Assembly (NCBI RefSeq): GCF_900110645.1
Contig: NZ_FOFB01000029.1
Coordinates: forward strand, 1-64,000
From: Neolewinella agarilytica
GTDB lineage: Bacteria > Bacteroidota > Bacteroidia > Chitinophagales > Saprospiraceae
Direction: 5' to 3'
DNA: 64,000 nucleotides
Made by a program: the position numbers and the translations under genes. Positions 1 through 9,434 of this stretch are shown piece after piece (position 1 is the stretch's first letter; each line of letters opens with the position of its first letter). The notes under the pieces were generated by a model that was given only the letters and a program-made list of their open reading frames with translations, searched no databases and was not told the DNA's origin.

Positions 1-268
1 CACACAGCAGCATCGGTTATAAATCGCCCGTAAACTATGAAAATCTAAATCAGAATTTCTACTTTAGAGTGGTTGCGGCTTAGGGGAAGCGTACAGTGGC
101 TCATTTTCCATGGATTTTAGCACCCCGAAGATGCTAAACCCCGCTGTCTTTTTTTCGCTGGAAATTTGGGACAGATCGCAATTGCGCCCCTTTTAAAGTT
201 AACCTTGTAAGGTTATACTATATTATTCATCTCTATGTTGGATGTTTTCAAAGCTACACTACCGTTGT
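1..268. other. AT-rich intergenic stretch at window edge
   Basis: No convincing gene, RNA or repeat is visible here. The sequence is AT-rich like the next 1.3 kb and unlike the rest of the window. It lies downstream of the Cys-rich peptide gene, but no clear hairpin-plus-T-run terminator was seen. Confidence 0.4.
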
Positions 269-619
269 TTAATAAGAACAATCGTCACCTCCATTACAGC
301 TGCAAAACTCCTCAGCACAGAAAGACCTTCTGCAATCATACCACTCTGCTTCATTGCCAAGGAGCATGTCATCAAGTTCTGCACCACAGTTATCATAACA
401 CTCTGCTTGGGCAAAATAATTCGAAATTTGAGTACAGCCACTACTGCAAGTACTAAACTGTAAATAAGCATCTAAGTTAGCAGAGAGCTCAGTTAAATCA
501 CAATCTAAATTACAGATTCGAAATTCAGTAATGCATTCCGATTTTGCTTGGAAAGCTATTGTTATTGTTAGTAACAAGGTTAAGATAACCTTTACTGTTT
601 TGGGAGTTAATCTATGCAT
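269..619 (-). CDS. Small secreted cysteine-rich protein, unknown function
   Basis: This 116-residue protein is not one I recognise. Residues 1-27 form a typical signal peptide (basic start, hydrophobic core ILTLLLTITIAFQA). The mature part has 12 cysteines, an even number that would suit six disulfides. Several are spaced CX3C (CNLDC, CSSGC, CYDNC), and the C-terminus carries a tight FCSC cluster. The mature chain is acidic. The start overlaps the end of the upstream lipoprotein gene by 13 bases in another frame, so the two are probably co-transcribed and translationally coupled. Base composition is AT-rich compared with the rest of the window, which suggests recent acquisition. A disulfide-stabilised extracellular peptide is an inference; toxin, inhibitor or structural roles cannot be told apart. 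Confidence 0.6.
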   Translation of the reverse strand: MHRLTPKTVKVILTLLLTITIAFQAKSECITEFRICNLDCDLTELSANLDAYLQFSTCSSGCTQISNYFAQAECYDNCGAELDDMLLGNEAEWYDCRRSFCAEEFCSCNGGDDCSY

Positions 620-1110
620 CTTTGCGATTCATTTTTGAATGATGAAAAAATCTCGCTTTGAGGTACCTCAGGATAAGCTTTACTAAAATTAACTAATGCT
701 GTAGCTAGATTTTTTTTGGTACTCCTGCTTTGAGCAAAAGCACCCTCCAAAGCTTTTTTGTATTCTAAAGACCTAGGGCTTAAAAATTTTGCGTATAGCT
801 CTTCTTGGGTTTGTTTCTTAAAATCGTAACTAGACGATTTTTTAAAATCCCTTAACTGCTGATGTTCTTTTTTGAAGGTACTTCTTTCATCTTTTGTAAA
901 CTTACTTAAAGGATGGTCAGCATCTTTAAATATGCTTTTTCTGTCATTTTTGTCTGAAACGAGACTAGCGCAATATGCTTCTAACAAATTAGAGTATTCC
1001 AAACTCTCATTGTAGTTGCTTATAGTAGCGATAGAAGTTTGATCATTTTCTGAACAACCCTGGATCACTATTAGTGTACCTACTAATAAAGTAATAATAA
1101 TTAATCTCAT
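607..1110 (-). CDS. Putative lipoprotein, unknown function
   Basis: The 167-residue product starts with a lipoprotein signal peptide ending in the lipobox IQGC, so Cys19 should be lipidated and the protein membrane-anchored (established rule for signal peptidase II). The rest is rich in Lys, Ser and Glu and looks mostly helical, with no recognised domain. It is the first gene of a two-gene unit with the Cys-rich secreted peptide, whose start lies inside the 3' end of this gene. Codon use is AT-rich, as in the whole 1-1560 region. The pairing suggests a cell-surface protein and its secreted partner, but nothing in the sequence proves interaction. Confidence 0.6.
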   Translation of the reverse strand: MRLIIITLLVGTLIVIQGCSENDQTSIATISNYNESLEYSNLLEAYCASLVSDKNDRKSIFKDADHPLSKFTKDERSTFKKEHQQLRDFKKSSSYDFKKQTQEELYAKFLSPRSLEYKKALEGAFAQSRSTKKNLATALVNFSKAYPEVPQSEIFSSFKNESQRCID

Positions 1111-1195
1111 GATTTTGTTTTTTACAGGTTGAAAATATTTATAGCTAAGGTGGATGATTCAGAATGGATAGAATTATCTGAAAATAAATGTTTAC

Positions 1196-1465
1196 TCAAT
1201 TCAGGAATTTTGATTGTATTCTAAGTGAAACGCCGGAGCTATAATAAAACCACTTTGAATTAAGCAAACATAAGTGTAATAATACTTTACATGAAAAAAT
1301 ACTTTTCATTCCTTGGCGGAAGTAGTTTGAAAAGCGCATGATTTTTTTCTTAATCAGGAAAGACAAATTCTTTAGGGATAGATAGTTGCTATCTCGCATC
1401 TTTCGCCATAGTGTTGTGACAGAAATACGAAGTTCATTAGCAATCTGTTTTCTCGTTTTAGGCAC
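1196..1465 (-). CDS. Short HTH protein, possibly degraded
   Basis: Residues 2-26 read as a helix-turn-helix (TRKQIANELRISVTTLWRKM) of the kind found in small Bacteroidota DNA-binding proteins (family recognition from memory). Residues 27-50 could still match the usual tail of that family. Residues 51-89 are Cys/Leu/Ser-rich and look like read-through of a frameshift or a non-homologous end. It may therefore be a truncated regulator or pseudogene. It lies alone in the AT-rich islet, transcribed in the same direction as the lipoprotein/Cys-rich pair, with 85 bases between them. Whether it is expressed cannot be judged. Confidence 0.4.
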   Translation of the reverse strand: MPKTRKQIANELRISVTTLWRKMRDSNYLSLKNLSFLIKKKIMRFSNYFRQGMKSIFSCKVLLHLCLLNSKWFYYSSGVSLRIQSKFLN

Positions 1466-1574
1466 TACTTCAGGTTCTAGTCAGACAGGAAGACATTACT
1501 AATTTACGCTTTACCTATATACAAAACAAGTAAATGGATATTAAAATCTGTTTATTGAACTAGACTTTACGCTG

Positions 1575-1595
1575 AACACTATCGGTGATAGTGTT
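1575..1595. repeat. Perfect 9-bp inverted repeat
   Basis: AACACTATC and GATAGTGTT flank a 3-base loop (GGT). It lies between the HTH gene and the metalloprotease gene, at the boundary where the AT-rich islet gives way to more GC-rich DNA. No T-run follows on either strand, so an operator is as likely as a terminator. Confidence 0.45.
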
Positions 1596-1745
1596 TCACA
1601 CTGCCCCTTCCCCTCCCCTATTCAGCACCACTTTCCCTTTTCTTTTCACACGCTCGTCTGCTAAAGTTGAAAGTTGGTGAGTTACAAATTCTTATCACCC
1701 TATATCCAGTCTACCGCCTGCAACACTACCGTTTGCCAGGGTGCT

Positions 1746-4700
1746 TTACCGCTTGACCACCCGCACGGTTCGCAGGTAATCTTGTTCATCCGCAACAACC
1801 AGCTGGTAGACGCCGGCGGGTAGCCCCCTTAAGTTTACCGTCGCTTGGTTGCCGGGAAGCTTGCCATCACGGATCACTTGCCCTAATGGGCTGAACAGGC
1901 GATAGTTGAGCTCCTCAGGAGCGTCCTCTCCGGCTCTGATGTCAATGAGCCCCGTCGTCGGGTTAGGGAATACGAACACTTCAGCTCCTCCGTAGGTGAA
2001 GGTTACCGTACGGATAATGGAGTAAGCGTAGTTCCCGTCTTCATCCTCCTGCCGGAGACGATAATAGTAGGTGTTGCCATCCCTTACCGAAAGGTCTGTG
2101 TAACGGTAATTGGCCTCGCGATCTTCACTGGTTCGCTCCAGATACCCGATTGACTGCCACTCGGGTTGCCCATCGCTTCTCCGTTCAATGACGAAGCCCG
2201 CATGGGATTCATCCTGCAAGACCTGCCAGTTGAGTTCCGCCGACTTGTCCAGAGCTTCTGCTGTAAACGACAGCCACTGGACGGGTAGCGCAGTAACGAA
2301 GGTGAAATCATAATTACAACTAATGGCTCCGTTGTCAGCCTCAACGGCAATGCTGAACTCGTCTCCGTCATTGATCGGTCCCCCCAGGGTAAGGTCTATT
2401 CCGGGTGGGCTTACGCCCACAATACCGGTGCCTCCGGTGGGAAAAGTTACGATTGCCATGTAGGAGCTCGCCCCGGGAACGCCACTGAACCTAAGGGGAA
2501 TTACACCGCTTCCGTCGGGGTTGATGACTAGCTCTCCTTCATGCACCGGGCTGGTAATATCGACACCGTCCTCCTGGATAAGTAAACTAAGATCAATCGT
2601 CTCTGTCGCCGTGCCATCATCAGCTTCAATAGTAATCGTGTAGTTGCCCGGAGCCAGGTTCTCCTCTCCGTCAAGTGTGATAAGGGTGGATTGCCCGTCG
2701 CTCAAAGTAGTAGAAGTCAGATTTACGGTTAAACCTGGAATAACGGTGGTGACCGTGAGGTCAGCAGGCCCGGTCAGGTCCCCATCCGTAAAGGTGACGA
2801 CGTAGTTACCTTCTGTTTCCCGCGTTTCACATGTACTGACTTCAGTGTCAGAACTGCTCAGGGAGGTGCCGCTGGCTACGGTTTCTCCCAGGATGACACT
2901 AATCGGGCAAGACTCTAACCCCGTATTCGTTCGTACAAAAAAGGTAACTAAAAGCCCATCTGGTTGCATCCCGAATAAAAGAGTTGTGTTGGTGGTGTTA
3001 CCTAATGCGATCGTACTGCCGCCGGGTAAAACCACGGTGTAGCTACTGGCTCCGGGAACGGGATCAAAAGCCAGCGGTACATTGCTGTTGCCACTGCCAT
3101 CGTCAGGAATGACCTGACCATCCGTAGGTTGAGTAATGCCAAAATCTCCTTCGACCTCAAGGCTCATTGGAACCGTCTTTGGAGTGCCACCATCTTCACC
3201 GGAAATTTCAAAATTATAGGTGCCTTCGGCCAGGCTGCTAACACCACTCAGTGAAATGTCAACCAACTGGCTAACGCTGCCACCGGCCGTAAAAGAGACG
3301 GTCGCAGGTGTGATGGTTGCCGTTACGCCAGCCGGCAGCCCCGTTGCCGTAAGGTTGATGGTCCCCACATAACCCTGCAGGGCTTCTACTTCAATCTGGT
3401 AGCCCGTTAAGGGGTCTCCACCCGAGCAGGTGCTTCCGCTCGTACTTACGCCGGTCAGGCTAAAGTCCGTGTCCTCAATACTGAAGTCCGCATCGCTCAC
3501 ATCGTAGAAAATGTTTCCGTCACAGCGGACCATAATCCGGGCGTCCGTTTCGGTAGCCATTGGGGCCGTGACGGTAGCGGAACCATTGTTGGGAAATGTC
3601 CCCAGTGAGGTTGCAAAGGTGGCACCACCATCAAGAGAGAGAAGGATTTCTACCGTAGAACAATTGATCCCCGCAGCATCGTCCGTTCCCGCAACATCCC
3701 AGGTAACCGTTTCCGTTGCGCCCGATACCCAGGCTTCCCCTCCGTCAGGGGCCGTTACTTTATACTGCTCACCGGTGTTTACGACCGTTATATCTACTTG
3801 ATCCTGAACGGTGCAGCCGTAGCCTCCGGGCGCGCCAATATCCCGCACCGTAACAATGAAGGTCATGTCACGGGCTACCCGTGGTAACACCTCCCAGGGA
3901 GCGCCTCCTCCGGCAACAACGGCCGGCAGATTAGGGAAGTACCGCTCTGAAGCAGTAGTTGGGGGAAGTGATCGAAACAGGGGGCTGCCCGTTTCGAAGC
4001 CTGTTGGCATACCGGCCACTATGCTGCCAAGGTCGAATTGCTCCCAGCAGTAAGTCAGCGCATCTCCGTCTCCGTCCATTCCCACGGCATCCAGTACGAA
4101 AGGTGTGTTGGTCGGGATGCTGTAAGCGCTGCCCTCCGCAACCACCGTTGGTTCAGTATTGGCCGTTGAGGTTATGTCCGCGCAGCTGGCACCGCCACCA
4201 AGCTCCATATAAGCGGAAATCTGCTGTATGGAGGCCGCATGATAATAAGGATCGCTGTTGAGCTGAATGTTAGCGATTGGGCCACATATTCCGGCGTATG
4301 CCTGTATCGTAGTACCTCCACCTGGCTCATAGGCCGTGTTGGCACTACGTTGCGAACAATTAACCTCCGTGGAATTGAAGGTGTGGGTGCCACCAAACTG
4401 GTGGCCAATCTCGTGCGCAACGTAGTCGATGTAAAAAGGATCTCCAACGGGGTTGGGTAAGCCCGTTACACCACGGGCTTTTACACTGTTATTACAGGGG
4501 CTGCCAAGCGTGGCTACACCGCCGCCGCCAGTGCTGAAGACATGACCAATATCATAGTTGGAAGTGCCAATAACGTTATCCGTGGTCGTCTGGTTTTCAC
4601 CCAGTAAGGCCAGACCACTGAAGTCACTGTAGGGATCGGCCAGCGTGTCGCCTCCGAATACCAGCTGTACACCGTCATTCACCGTGGGCAGGTTAATGAT

Positions 4701-5480
4701 ATTGAGCTGAATGGCCAGGTCCAGTTTGAAAACCTGATTTACCCGGTTAATGGCCGTCATCATCTCGGCAATCACGTCCGCCTGGTTAGCAGCCGTCGGG
4801 GTGTCATCGGTTGTTATCCCCGCAATTTGATTGAAGTAGTTGGCCGTGCAGGCCAGTGCAAGGTCGTATTCCTGTAGCTGACAATTGCCCACTCGCTTCG
4901 GCTCCGCCGAAAATTGCGCGAGTTCTTCGAGTACTTCCTGATCAGGCTGAAAATCACAGCCATGGCCTTCAGCAGAATTAGGCACGTTAGCGGTGAAAAA
5001 GCTCTGGTAAAGATCCGTTCGCCCCCGGTAAAGAGGTTCCACATACCACCGGCCTTCCCTTCCGCCCACAACGCTGGCACTGAAGCCCTGCGACGTCCAG
5101 TTAAGCGAAACTCTCCGCTGAGGGACGTCTACGTCCCAGCCTTCCAAAGTAACAAAGCCCGGATACATCCGCTGCAACTCGTCGGTGATCATCTGGTACC
5201 GGAAAATCCGGAAGGTGGCTAAGGCGCCATCCGGGCCGGGGAGCGTGAGCAACACTTCGTTGTCGCCGGTTGCTGCTACCTGCTTCGGAGCCTTCAAAAG
5301 AGCTTTGGCAAAAGCAGCAGGAGAATCAAGCTGAAAGTAGTCCGCGATGGTCGGGTGAATCAAGCGTTCAAACTGATCAGCCTCTTTGACCAATGGCTGG
5401 TAGGGCTGAAAGGGAGCAAGCTGGGCCAGTAGACTAAAACTGGAAAAAAGAAGAAGGCAGCAAAGTGTAAGCGTTCGCAT
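1746..5480 (-). CDS. Secreted reprolysin-like zinc metalloprotease with T9SS sorting domain
   Basis: This 1244-residue exported protease has a signal peptide (1-19, ending LLAQ) and a propeptide-like region to about residue 200. A metzincin catalytic domain follows, with the zinc motif HEIGHQFGGTH: His356, Glu357, His360 and His366. This is the extended HExxHxxGxxH signature of M12B-type reprolysin-like peptidases (family knowledge). Ig-like/PKD-like segments follow (the 'GGEAW' type near 580), with two repeated beta-rich units about residues 690-1070. A fibronectin-like pre-sorting module (about 1080-1165) comes before a type A T9SS sorting domain (FPNPTTG... to the end). It should cross the outer membrane by T9SS and be released or surface-anchored, degrading extracellular protein. 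It is a single-gene unit. Confidence 0.88.
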   Translation of the reverse strand: MRTLTLCCLLLFSSFSLLAQLAPFQPYQPLVKEADQFERLIHPTIADYFQLDSPAAFAKALLKAPKQVAATGDNEVLLTLPGPDGALATFRIFRYQMITDELQRMYPGFVTLEGWDVDVPQRRVSLNWTSQGFSASVVGGREGRWYVEPLYRGRTDLYQSFFTANVPNSAEGHGCDFQPDQEVLEELAQFSAEPKRVGNCQLQEYDLALACTANYFNQIAGITTDDTPTAANQADVIAEMMTAINRVNQVFKLDLAIQLNIINLPTVNDGVQLVFGGDTLADPYSDFSGLALLGENQTTTDNVIGTSNYDIGHVFSTGGGGVATLGSPCNNSVKARGVTGLPNPVGDPFYIDYVAHEIGHQFGGTHTFNSTEVNCSQRSANTAYEPGGGTTIQAYAGICGPIANIQLNSDPYYHAASIQQISAYMELGGGASCADITSTANTEPTVVAEGSAYSIPTNTPFVLDAVGMDGDGDALTYCWEQFDLGSIVAGMPTGFETGSPLFRSLPPTTASERYFPNLPAVVAGGGAPWEVLPRVARDMTFIVTVRDIGAPGGYGCTVQDQVDITVVNTGEQYKVTAPDGGEAWVSGATETVTWDVAGTDDAAGINCSTVEILLSLDGGATFATSLGTFPNNGSATVTAPMATETDARIMVRCDGNIFYDVSDADFSIEDTDFSLTGVSTSGSTCSGGDPLTGYQIEVEALQGYVGTINLTATGLPAGVTATITPATVSFTAGGSVSQLVDISLSGVSSLAEGTYNFEISGEDGGTPKTVPMSLEVEGDFGITQPTDGQVIPDDGSGNSNVPLAFDPVPGASSYTVVLPGGSTIALGNTTNTTLLFGMQPDGLLVTFFVRTNTGLESCPISVILGETVASGTSLSSSDTEVSTCETRETEGNYVVTFTDGDLTGPADLTVTTVIPGLTVNLTSTTLSDGQSTLITLDGEENLAPGNYTITIEADDGTATETIDLSLLIQEDGVDITSPVHEGELVINPDGSGVIPLRFSGVPGASSYMAIVTFPTGGTGIVGVSPPGIDLTLGGPINDGDEFSIAVEADNGAISCNYDFTFVTALPVQWLSFTAEALDKSAELNWQVLQDESHAGFVIERRSDGQPEWQSIGYLERTSEDREANYRYTDLSVRDGNTYYYRLRQEDEDGNYAYSIIRTVTFTYGGAEVFVFPNPTTGLIDIRAGEDAPEELNYRLFSPLGQVIRDGKLPGNQATVNLRGLPAGVYQLVVADEQDYLRTVRVVKR

Positions 5481-5693
5481 GAGATAGTTTGAAGTAGTTT
5501 ATATCATGAGTTTAAGGGCTACAAAGTACAAAACCCCTGACTTGTTGACTCTACAGGCTGATTATCTGAACTATTTTGGGGGTAATAGGATGGGCTGAAA
5601 TCTCACTATCTTGTTCTGTTTGTGGGTTGGTGACCGGAAAACCGCCAATAAACCACTTCCCAATTTGCTTATTTATGCCGCCGGGATAGGGCT

Positions 5694-6233
5694 TTATCGA
5701 AAGCGCAATGCCAGCTGTCGGCCTTCAATGGTTGCCGGGGCCTCCCGGAATAGTAATACGACGAATGCCATGCCGCTTCCCTTCTTGTAAATGGCGATAA
5801 GCTGAGCGTGCCCCCGATCACTGTAGTTTCTTTTGGGCTGAAAAGTATACATCCTTGCCCAGTCGGCATTGAATATAGCCATCTCTTCCTCGCCAAAACG
5901 ATGAACGGTGGTCACGGCGTCTTCCTCGTTACTGCTCAGGTTCATCACCAGGGTGGCCGCTCTCATGTGGGGCATCTGGTAATAGGCATCCGTTTCTGAC
6001 TCCGGTGTAAGGTGATAACGAATTTCCAGCTTTTCGCGCTTACTGTAAACGGTTAGCTGATCCTGGTGATAATAGTTCTTAACGTTAGGCCGCAGCTGAA
6101 AATCGGCATCCAGCGGATGATTGATCCGCACGTCCATACTGTCCAGTAAAACGGCAAATTCAGGCGTTACGGGAATTTGGGCGCAGACGCAGGTGCAGAG
6201 TAAAAGACAGAAAGCAAGGAGGGGCATTCGCAT
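5694..6233 (-). CDS. Small secreted protein, unknown function
   Basis: The 179-residue product has a signal peptide of about 19 residues ending CTCVCAQ; the rest is a compact beta-rich domain with no recognised motif. The bases coding for CTCVCA are a copy of the dispersed GC-rich motif (6181-6197). The mature part has alternating hydrophobic residues and a conserved-looking segment around HRFGEEEMAIFNADWARMY. Lack of a T9SS tail or lipobox suggests a periplasmic location (inference). It lies 213 bases downstream of the metalloprotease start and divergent from the alpha/beta hydrolase gene. An alternative start two codons in (Met3) is possible. Confidence 0.55.
   Translation of the reverse strand: MRMPLLAFCLLLCTCVCAQIPVTPEFAVLLDSMDVRINHPLDADFQLRPNVKNYYHQDQLTVYSKREKLEIRYHLTPESETDAYYQMPHMRAATLVMNLSSNEEDAVTTVHRFGEEEMAIFNADWARMYTFQPKRNYSDRGHAQLIAIYKKGSGMAFVVLLFREAPATIEGRQLALRFR
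6181..6197 (-). repeat. GC-rich dispersed motif, copy 1 (in signal peptide codons)
   Basis: The minus strand reads TGCACCTGCGTCTGCGC and encodes C-T-C-V-C-A of the signal peptide of the 179-residue secreted protein. Confidence 0.7.
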
Positions 6234-6445
6234 ATAGCTTGGTTTAGGTCGCGGAGCGGTGAGAACATTGAGTAAACCGGAACGGTCATGGGGCTTAAGT
6301 CCTGAAGGGGAAGGGCAGCGTAAACCCTGCGGGCGCAGACCCGATAGGTTTTACTGTCCTTATTTCACGGAAATAAACGGGGGAATCTATGCAAAAGACT
6401 ATTATTAAAGATAAACCTAAAATCTCGTTTCTTACTTTCACCCTT

Positions 6446-7879
6446 ATGAAAAGAATTATAGCTCTGCTTTTTTTGTCGATGTCGCTTACCCTGACCGCTC
6501 AGGAGATTGTCCGGGTGCAACAACAGGCCAATACACAAGCCTTTATTCTTAACCTGGTGTCACCCATTCAGGTAGAGTATGACGTCCTCAACTACAAAGT
6601 TGTCTACACTACTACGGATGCTTTTGGCCAGTTGGATACGGCCAGCGGGCTATTGTCCATTCCGGATAACAACGATTTTATCTTCCCCATGGCTGTTTAC
6701 AACCACGGCACGGTTGGTGAACGGGACGCTGTCCCTAGTGCGCCTGGTGTGAACGAACGTTTTTTGCCACAGGGGCTGGCGGCCAGTGGCTTTATTACGC
6801 TTTCACCTGATTACCTCGGTCTGGGAGAAAGTGACGGCATTCACCCCTACGTGCACGCAGCAACGGAAGCCAGTGCGGGTAGAGATATGCTCCTGGCGGT
6901 TAGGTCCTGGCTGGAAGAGCAGGAAATTCCACAGAATGGCCAATTATTTCTCACGGGCTACAGTCAGGGAGGCCACGCCACCCAGGCCCTTCACCGTGAC
7001 CTGCAGCGGAACCCAGGGCAGGACGAACTGACGGTAACGGCGGCCACCCACCTCTCCGGACCATACAGCATCTCCGAGGTAATGTTGAGTACGCTGTTCG
7101 CCGAGGGGCAGGCCACCCTGCCTGGATATATTGCCTATACCTACATCGCCTATAATTCCATATATGGACTGTTTAACGATCTGGGAGATGCCTTTGTGGA
7201 ACCCTACCTTACCCCCATTCGCCAATTCTCTGCAGAAGAGCTTTCACTGGCTCAATTCAATGCCGAACTGGAGCGGCTACTCGGGGAAAATAATGCCATG
7301 CTGGGGAACATCTTCCAGGATTCTATCCTGCAGGTGCTGGCGGATCGGGACACGAGCTCGGCCATCATCCAGGCGCTGATCGATAATGATACCTATGACT
7401 GGGCACCGGAGGCCCCTACCGTTATTTTCTATTGCACAGAAGACGAGCAAGTACCCTTCCGGAATTCTATACTGGCCGATTCCGTGATGCGCGCCAACGG
7501 AAGTACTTCCGTACTCCTGGAAACGGGAGGCCCTCAGAACCACGGAGGTTGTGTCGTGCCAGCAGTTACCCGGACTATCGAATTGTTTAAGTCCCTGGTT
7601 GATGTTCAGGCGGTCAGCCTGGGCGAAGTAGCGGACCGGAGAGATATTCTTTTATCCCCTAACCCCGTTAACGCCGGCGGCGAGCTCCGTCTCCGCGGGA
7701 TGGCCAATGCTAACCACGATTATGTACTGTATGATGCCAGTGGCCGGGCCTTGTTCCGCGGACAAACATCTCCGGACGGTAGCCTCTCCCTGCCCGAATC
7801 TACGCCCCGGGGATGGCTTGTCCTGAGGGTTGGCCTGCCGGATGGTCAATCTCTTGTCCGTCGCCTCCTGGTTCGTTAA
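6446..7879 (+). CDS. Secreted alpha/beta hydrolase (lipase-like) with T9SS tail
   Basis: The ATG at 6446 is chosen because it directly begins a signal peptide (MKRIIALLFLSMSLTLTAQ); an in-frame ATG 57 bases upstream would bury it. The 477-residue product has an alpha/beta hydrolase fold with the nucleophile elbow GYSQGG (Ser173). The acid is probably Asp in the CTEDEQVPF segment, and the His in NHGGC near residue 370, in the expected order. The layout resembles secretory lipases/esterases of the LIP family (from memory). Residues about 400-477 form a T9SS type A sorting domain (LSPNPVNAGGEL... LVRRLLVR). It should be an extracellular esterase; the substrate is unknown. Confidence 0.8.
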   Translation: MKRIIALLFLSMSLTLTAQEIVRVQQQANTQAFILNLVSPIQVEYDVLNYKVVYTTTDAFGQLDTASGLLSIPDNNDFIFPMAVYNHGTVGERDAVPSAPGVNERFLPQGLAASGFITLSPDYLGLGESDGIHPYVHAATEASAGRDMLLAVRSWLEEQEIPQNGQLFLTGYSQGGHATQALHRDLQRNPGQDELTVTAATHLSGPYSISEVMLSTLFAEGQATLPGYIAYTYIAYNSIYGLFNDLGDAFVEPYLTPIRQFSAEELSLAQFNAELERLLGENNAMLGNIFQDSILQVLADRDTSSAIIQALIDNDTYDWAPEAPTVIFYCTEDEQVPFRNSILADSVMRANGSTSVLLETGGPQNHGGCVVPAVTRTIELFKSLVDVQAVSLGEVADRRDILLSPNPVNAGGELRLRGMANANHDYVLYDASGRALFRGQTSPDGSLSLPESTPRGWLVLRVGLPDGQSLVRRLLVR

Positions 7880-7896
7880 TTTTTAAAGTAAAACTT

Positions 7897-8340
7897 ATGT
7901 CCATTTCTATCCGTCCCGCTAAATTGGAAGACGTACCCGCACTGCATAGCCTGGTGGCGGAACTTGCCGCCTACGTTGGCGAATCAGATAAGTTTACGGC
8001 TACGATCGATGCTTATGAGAAAGATTTCAAAGCCGACTTTTATCGGGCGCTCGTAGCAGAAGATGAGGGAACAGTCATCGGTATGGCACTCTATTATTTT
8101 TCTTACTCCACTTGGAAAGGACGGATGATTTACCTCGAAGATTTTGTGCTGCAACCGGCCTATCGTCGAAAAGGGATTGGGCAACAACTCTGGGATGGGC
8201 TCAAACAGGTCGGTCGGGAAACCGGTTGTAAATTATTAAAGTGGCAGGTCGTTAACACGAATAAGGAGGCCATGAAGTTTTATGATGCTCAGGAAGCGAT
8301 CATGGAAGATACCTGGCTGAACGGGAAGTTGTTCCTCTGA
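7897..8340 (+). CDS. GNAT-family N-acetyltransferase
   Basis: The 147-residue cytoplasmic enzyme has a complete GNAT fold. The acetyl-CoA pyrophosphate loop is RRKGIG, after the beta-4 strand YLEDFVLQPAYR. The C-terminal part (LKWQVVNTNKEAMKFYD...) matches the beta-5/alpha-4 region of the spermidine/spermine or diamine acetyltransferase-like branch (family knowledge). The ATG at 7897 was preferred over an in-frame alternative start at 7813 inside the hydrolase gene, because MSISIRPAKLEDV is the usual GNAT beginning. It starts 17 bases after the hydrolase stop, so co-transcription is plausible. The substrate cannot be read from the sequence. Confidence 0.82.
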   Translation: MSISIRPAKLEDVPALHSLVAELAAYVGESDKFTATIDAYEKDFKADFYRALVAEDEGTVIGMALYYFSYSTWKGRMIYLEDFVLQPAYRRKGIGQQLWDGLKQVGRETGCKLLKWQVVNTNKEAMKFYDAQEAIMEDTWLNGKLFL

Positions 8341-8419
8341 AACTGACTGGGTAAACCAGTACGGTCTTCTTTACGTAGGTGTAATCTCAATCATTTAAGT
8401 TTACCCTGCACTACCCATT

Positions 8420-9430
8420 ATGAGAAGACTACTTAGCCTGCTGATCGCTGTTGTACTCCTCAGCAGTCACGATATGTACCTGAAACTGGATTCGTACTTT
8501 CTGGACGCTGATCGCCCCGCAACCATTAAACTGTTTAACGGAACTATTGAGAATAGCGAGAATTCGATCGACCGCAACCGGATGATTGACGTAAGCCTCG
8601 TGGGTAACGGAGAGCGAATCCACCCGGATACTACCCAATGGAGCGAGCGGGAAAACATGACTTTACTCAGCTTCAATACAGGAGCACCCGCGACCTGGGT
8701 GGCGGGTGTATCCACAAAGTCCCGTGATTTTGCCATGGATGCCGGAGCGTTCAACGATTACCTCGAACACGGTGGAATACTGGATGTACTTAGTTGGCGG
8801 AAGGAAAACAATGCCCTCGATCAGGATGCCGTAGAGAGATATTCCAAGCACGTGAAGACTATTTTTCAGGTAGGAGATAAAAAGACGAAAGACTGGCAAA
8901 CGGAACTTGGCTACCCCATTGAATTTATTCCTTTGGTGAACCCCTATGACCTTCACCCCGGAGATATATTCAGGGTCAAGCTTTTATGGCAAGGAGAACC
9001 CTTGGGCCATCAACTGGTAAGCGTAGATTCCAGAAACGCGCATGACCATGCCGATAGCCATACGCATGCTGAAGGCGGAGACCATAACCACGCTTCAACG
9101 GAAGGGGAGGGACATCAGCATACCGCAAATCTGGTGCGAACAAATGCTGAAGGCGAACTTATTCTCCCCATGGCCAATGAGGGAGTCTGGTACCTGCACA
9201 CCATTCATCTCGCAGAATCCAGTGAGCCGGGCCTTACCCACGAATCAAATTGGGCAACACTCACTTTTGAGATTGGGCATAGCCACGGAGAGGGCACGCA
9301 TATTCACGGGGAAGGAGATGAGCACAGCCATTCTCATGGCGAAGAGGCGGGGGTTCCTTCTTACTTCTTTTGGGGTGGTAGCTTAGTGCTGCTCGCCGGA
9401 TTGTTCTTTTTCTTTAACCGGAAGTCATAA
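8420..9430 (+). CDS. His-rich DUF4198-like metal-binding exported protein
   Basis: The 336-residue protein has an N-terminal signal sequence; the mature end would begin near HDMYLKLD, a His-first pattern typical of DUF4198/NikM-like periplasmic proteins (family knowledge). The beta-sandwich domain spans about 20-200. A long His-rich stretch (HDHADSHTHAEGGDHNHAS...GEGHQH) follows near 210-235, and a second (HSHGEGTHIHGEGDEHSHSH) just before a C-terminal membrane helix (about 312-331). It is probably anchored facing the periplasm and binds a transition metal such as Ni, Co, Cu or Zn. It sits 4 bases before the HupE-like gene, so the two form an operon and should act together in metal capture and uptake. 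Confidence 0.78.
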   Translation: MRRLLSLLIAVVLLSSHDMYLKLDSYFLDADRPATIKLFNGTIENSENSIDRNRMIDVSLVGNGERIHPDTTQWSERENMTLLSFNTGAPATWVAGVSTKSRDFAMDAGAFNDYLEHGGILDVLSWRKENNALDQDAVERYSKHVKTIFQVGDKKTKDWQTELGYPIEFIPLVNPYDLHPGDIFRVKLLWQGEPLGHQLVSVDSRNAHDHADSHTHAEGGDHNHASTEGEGHQHTANLVRTNAEGELILPMANEGVWYLHTIHLAESSEPGLTHESNWATLTFEIGHSHGEGTHIHGEGDEHSHSHGEEAGVPSYFFWGGSLVLLAGLFFFFNRKS

Positions 9431-9434
9431 AGGG

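Noticed and set aside
6389..6445. Upstream in-frame ATG extending the alpha/beta hydrolase
   Set aside because: The extension lacks signal-peptide character and would bury the clear signal peptide that begins at 6446.
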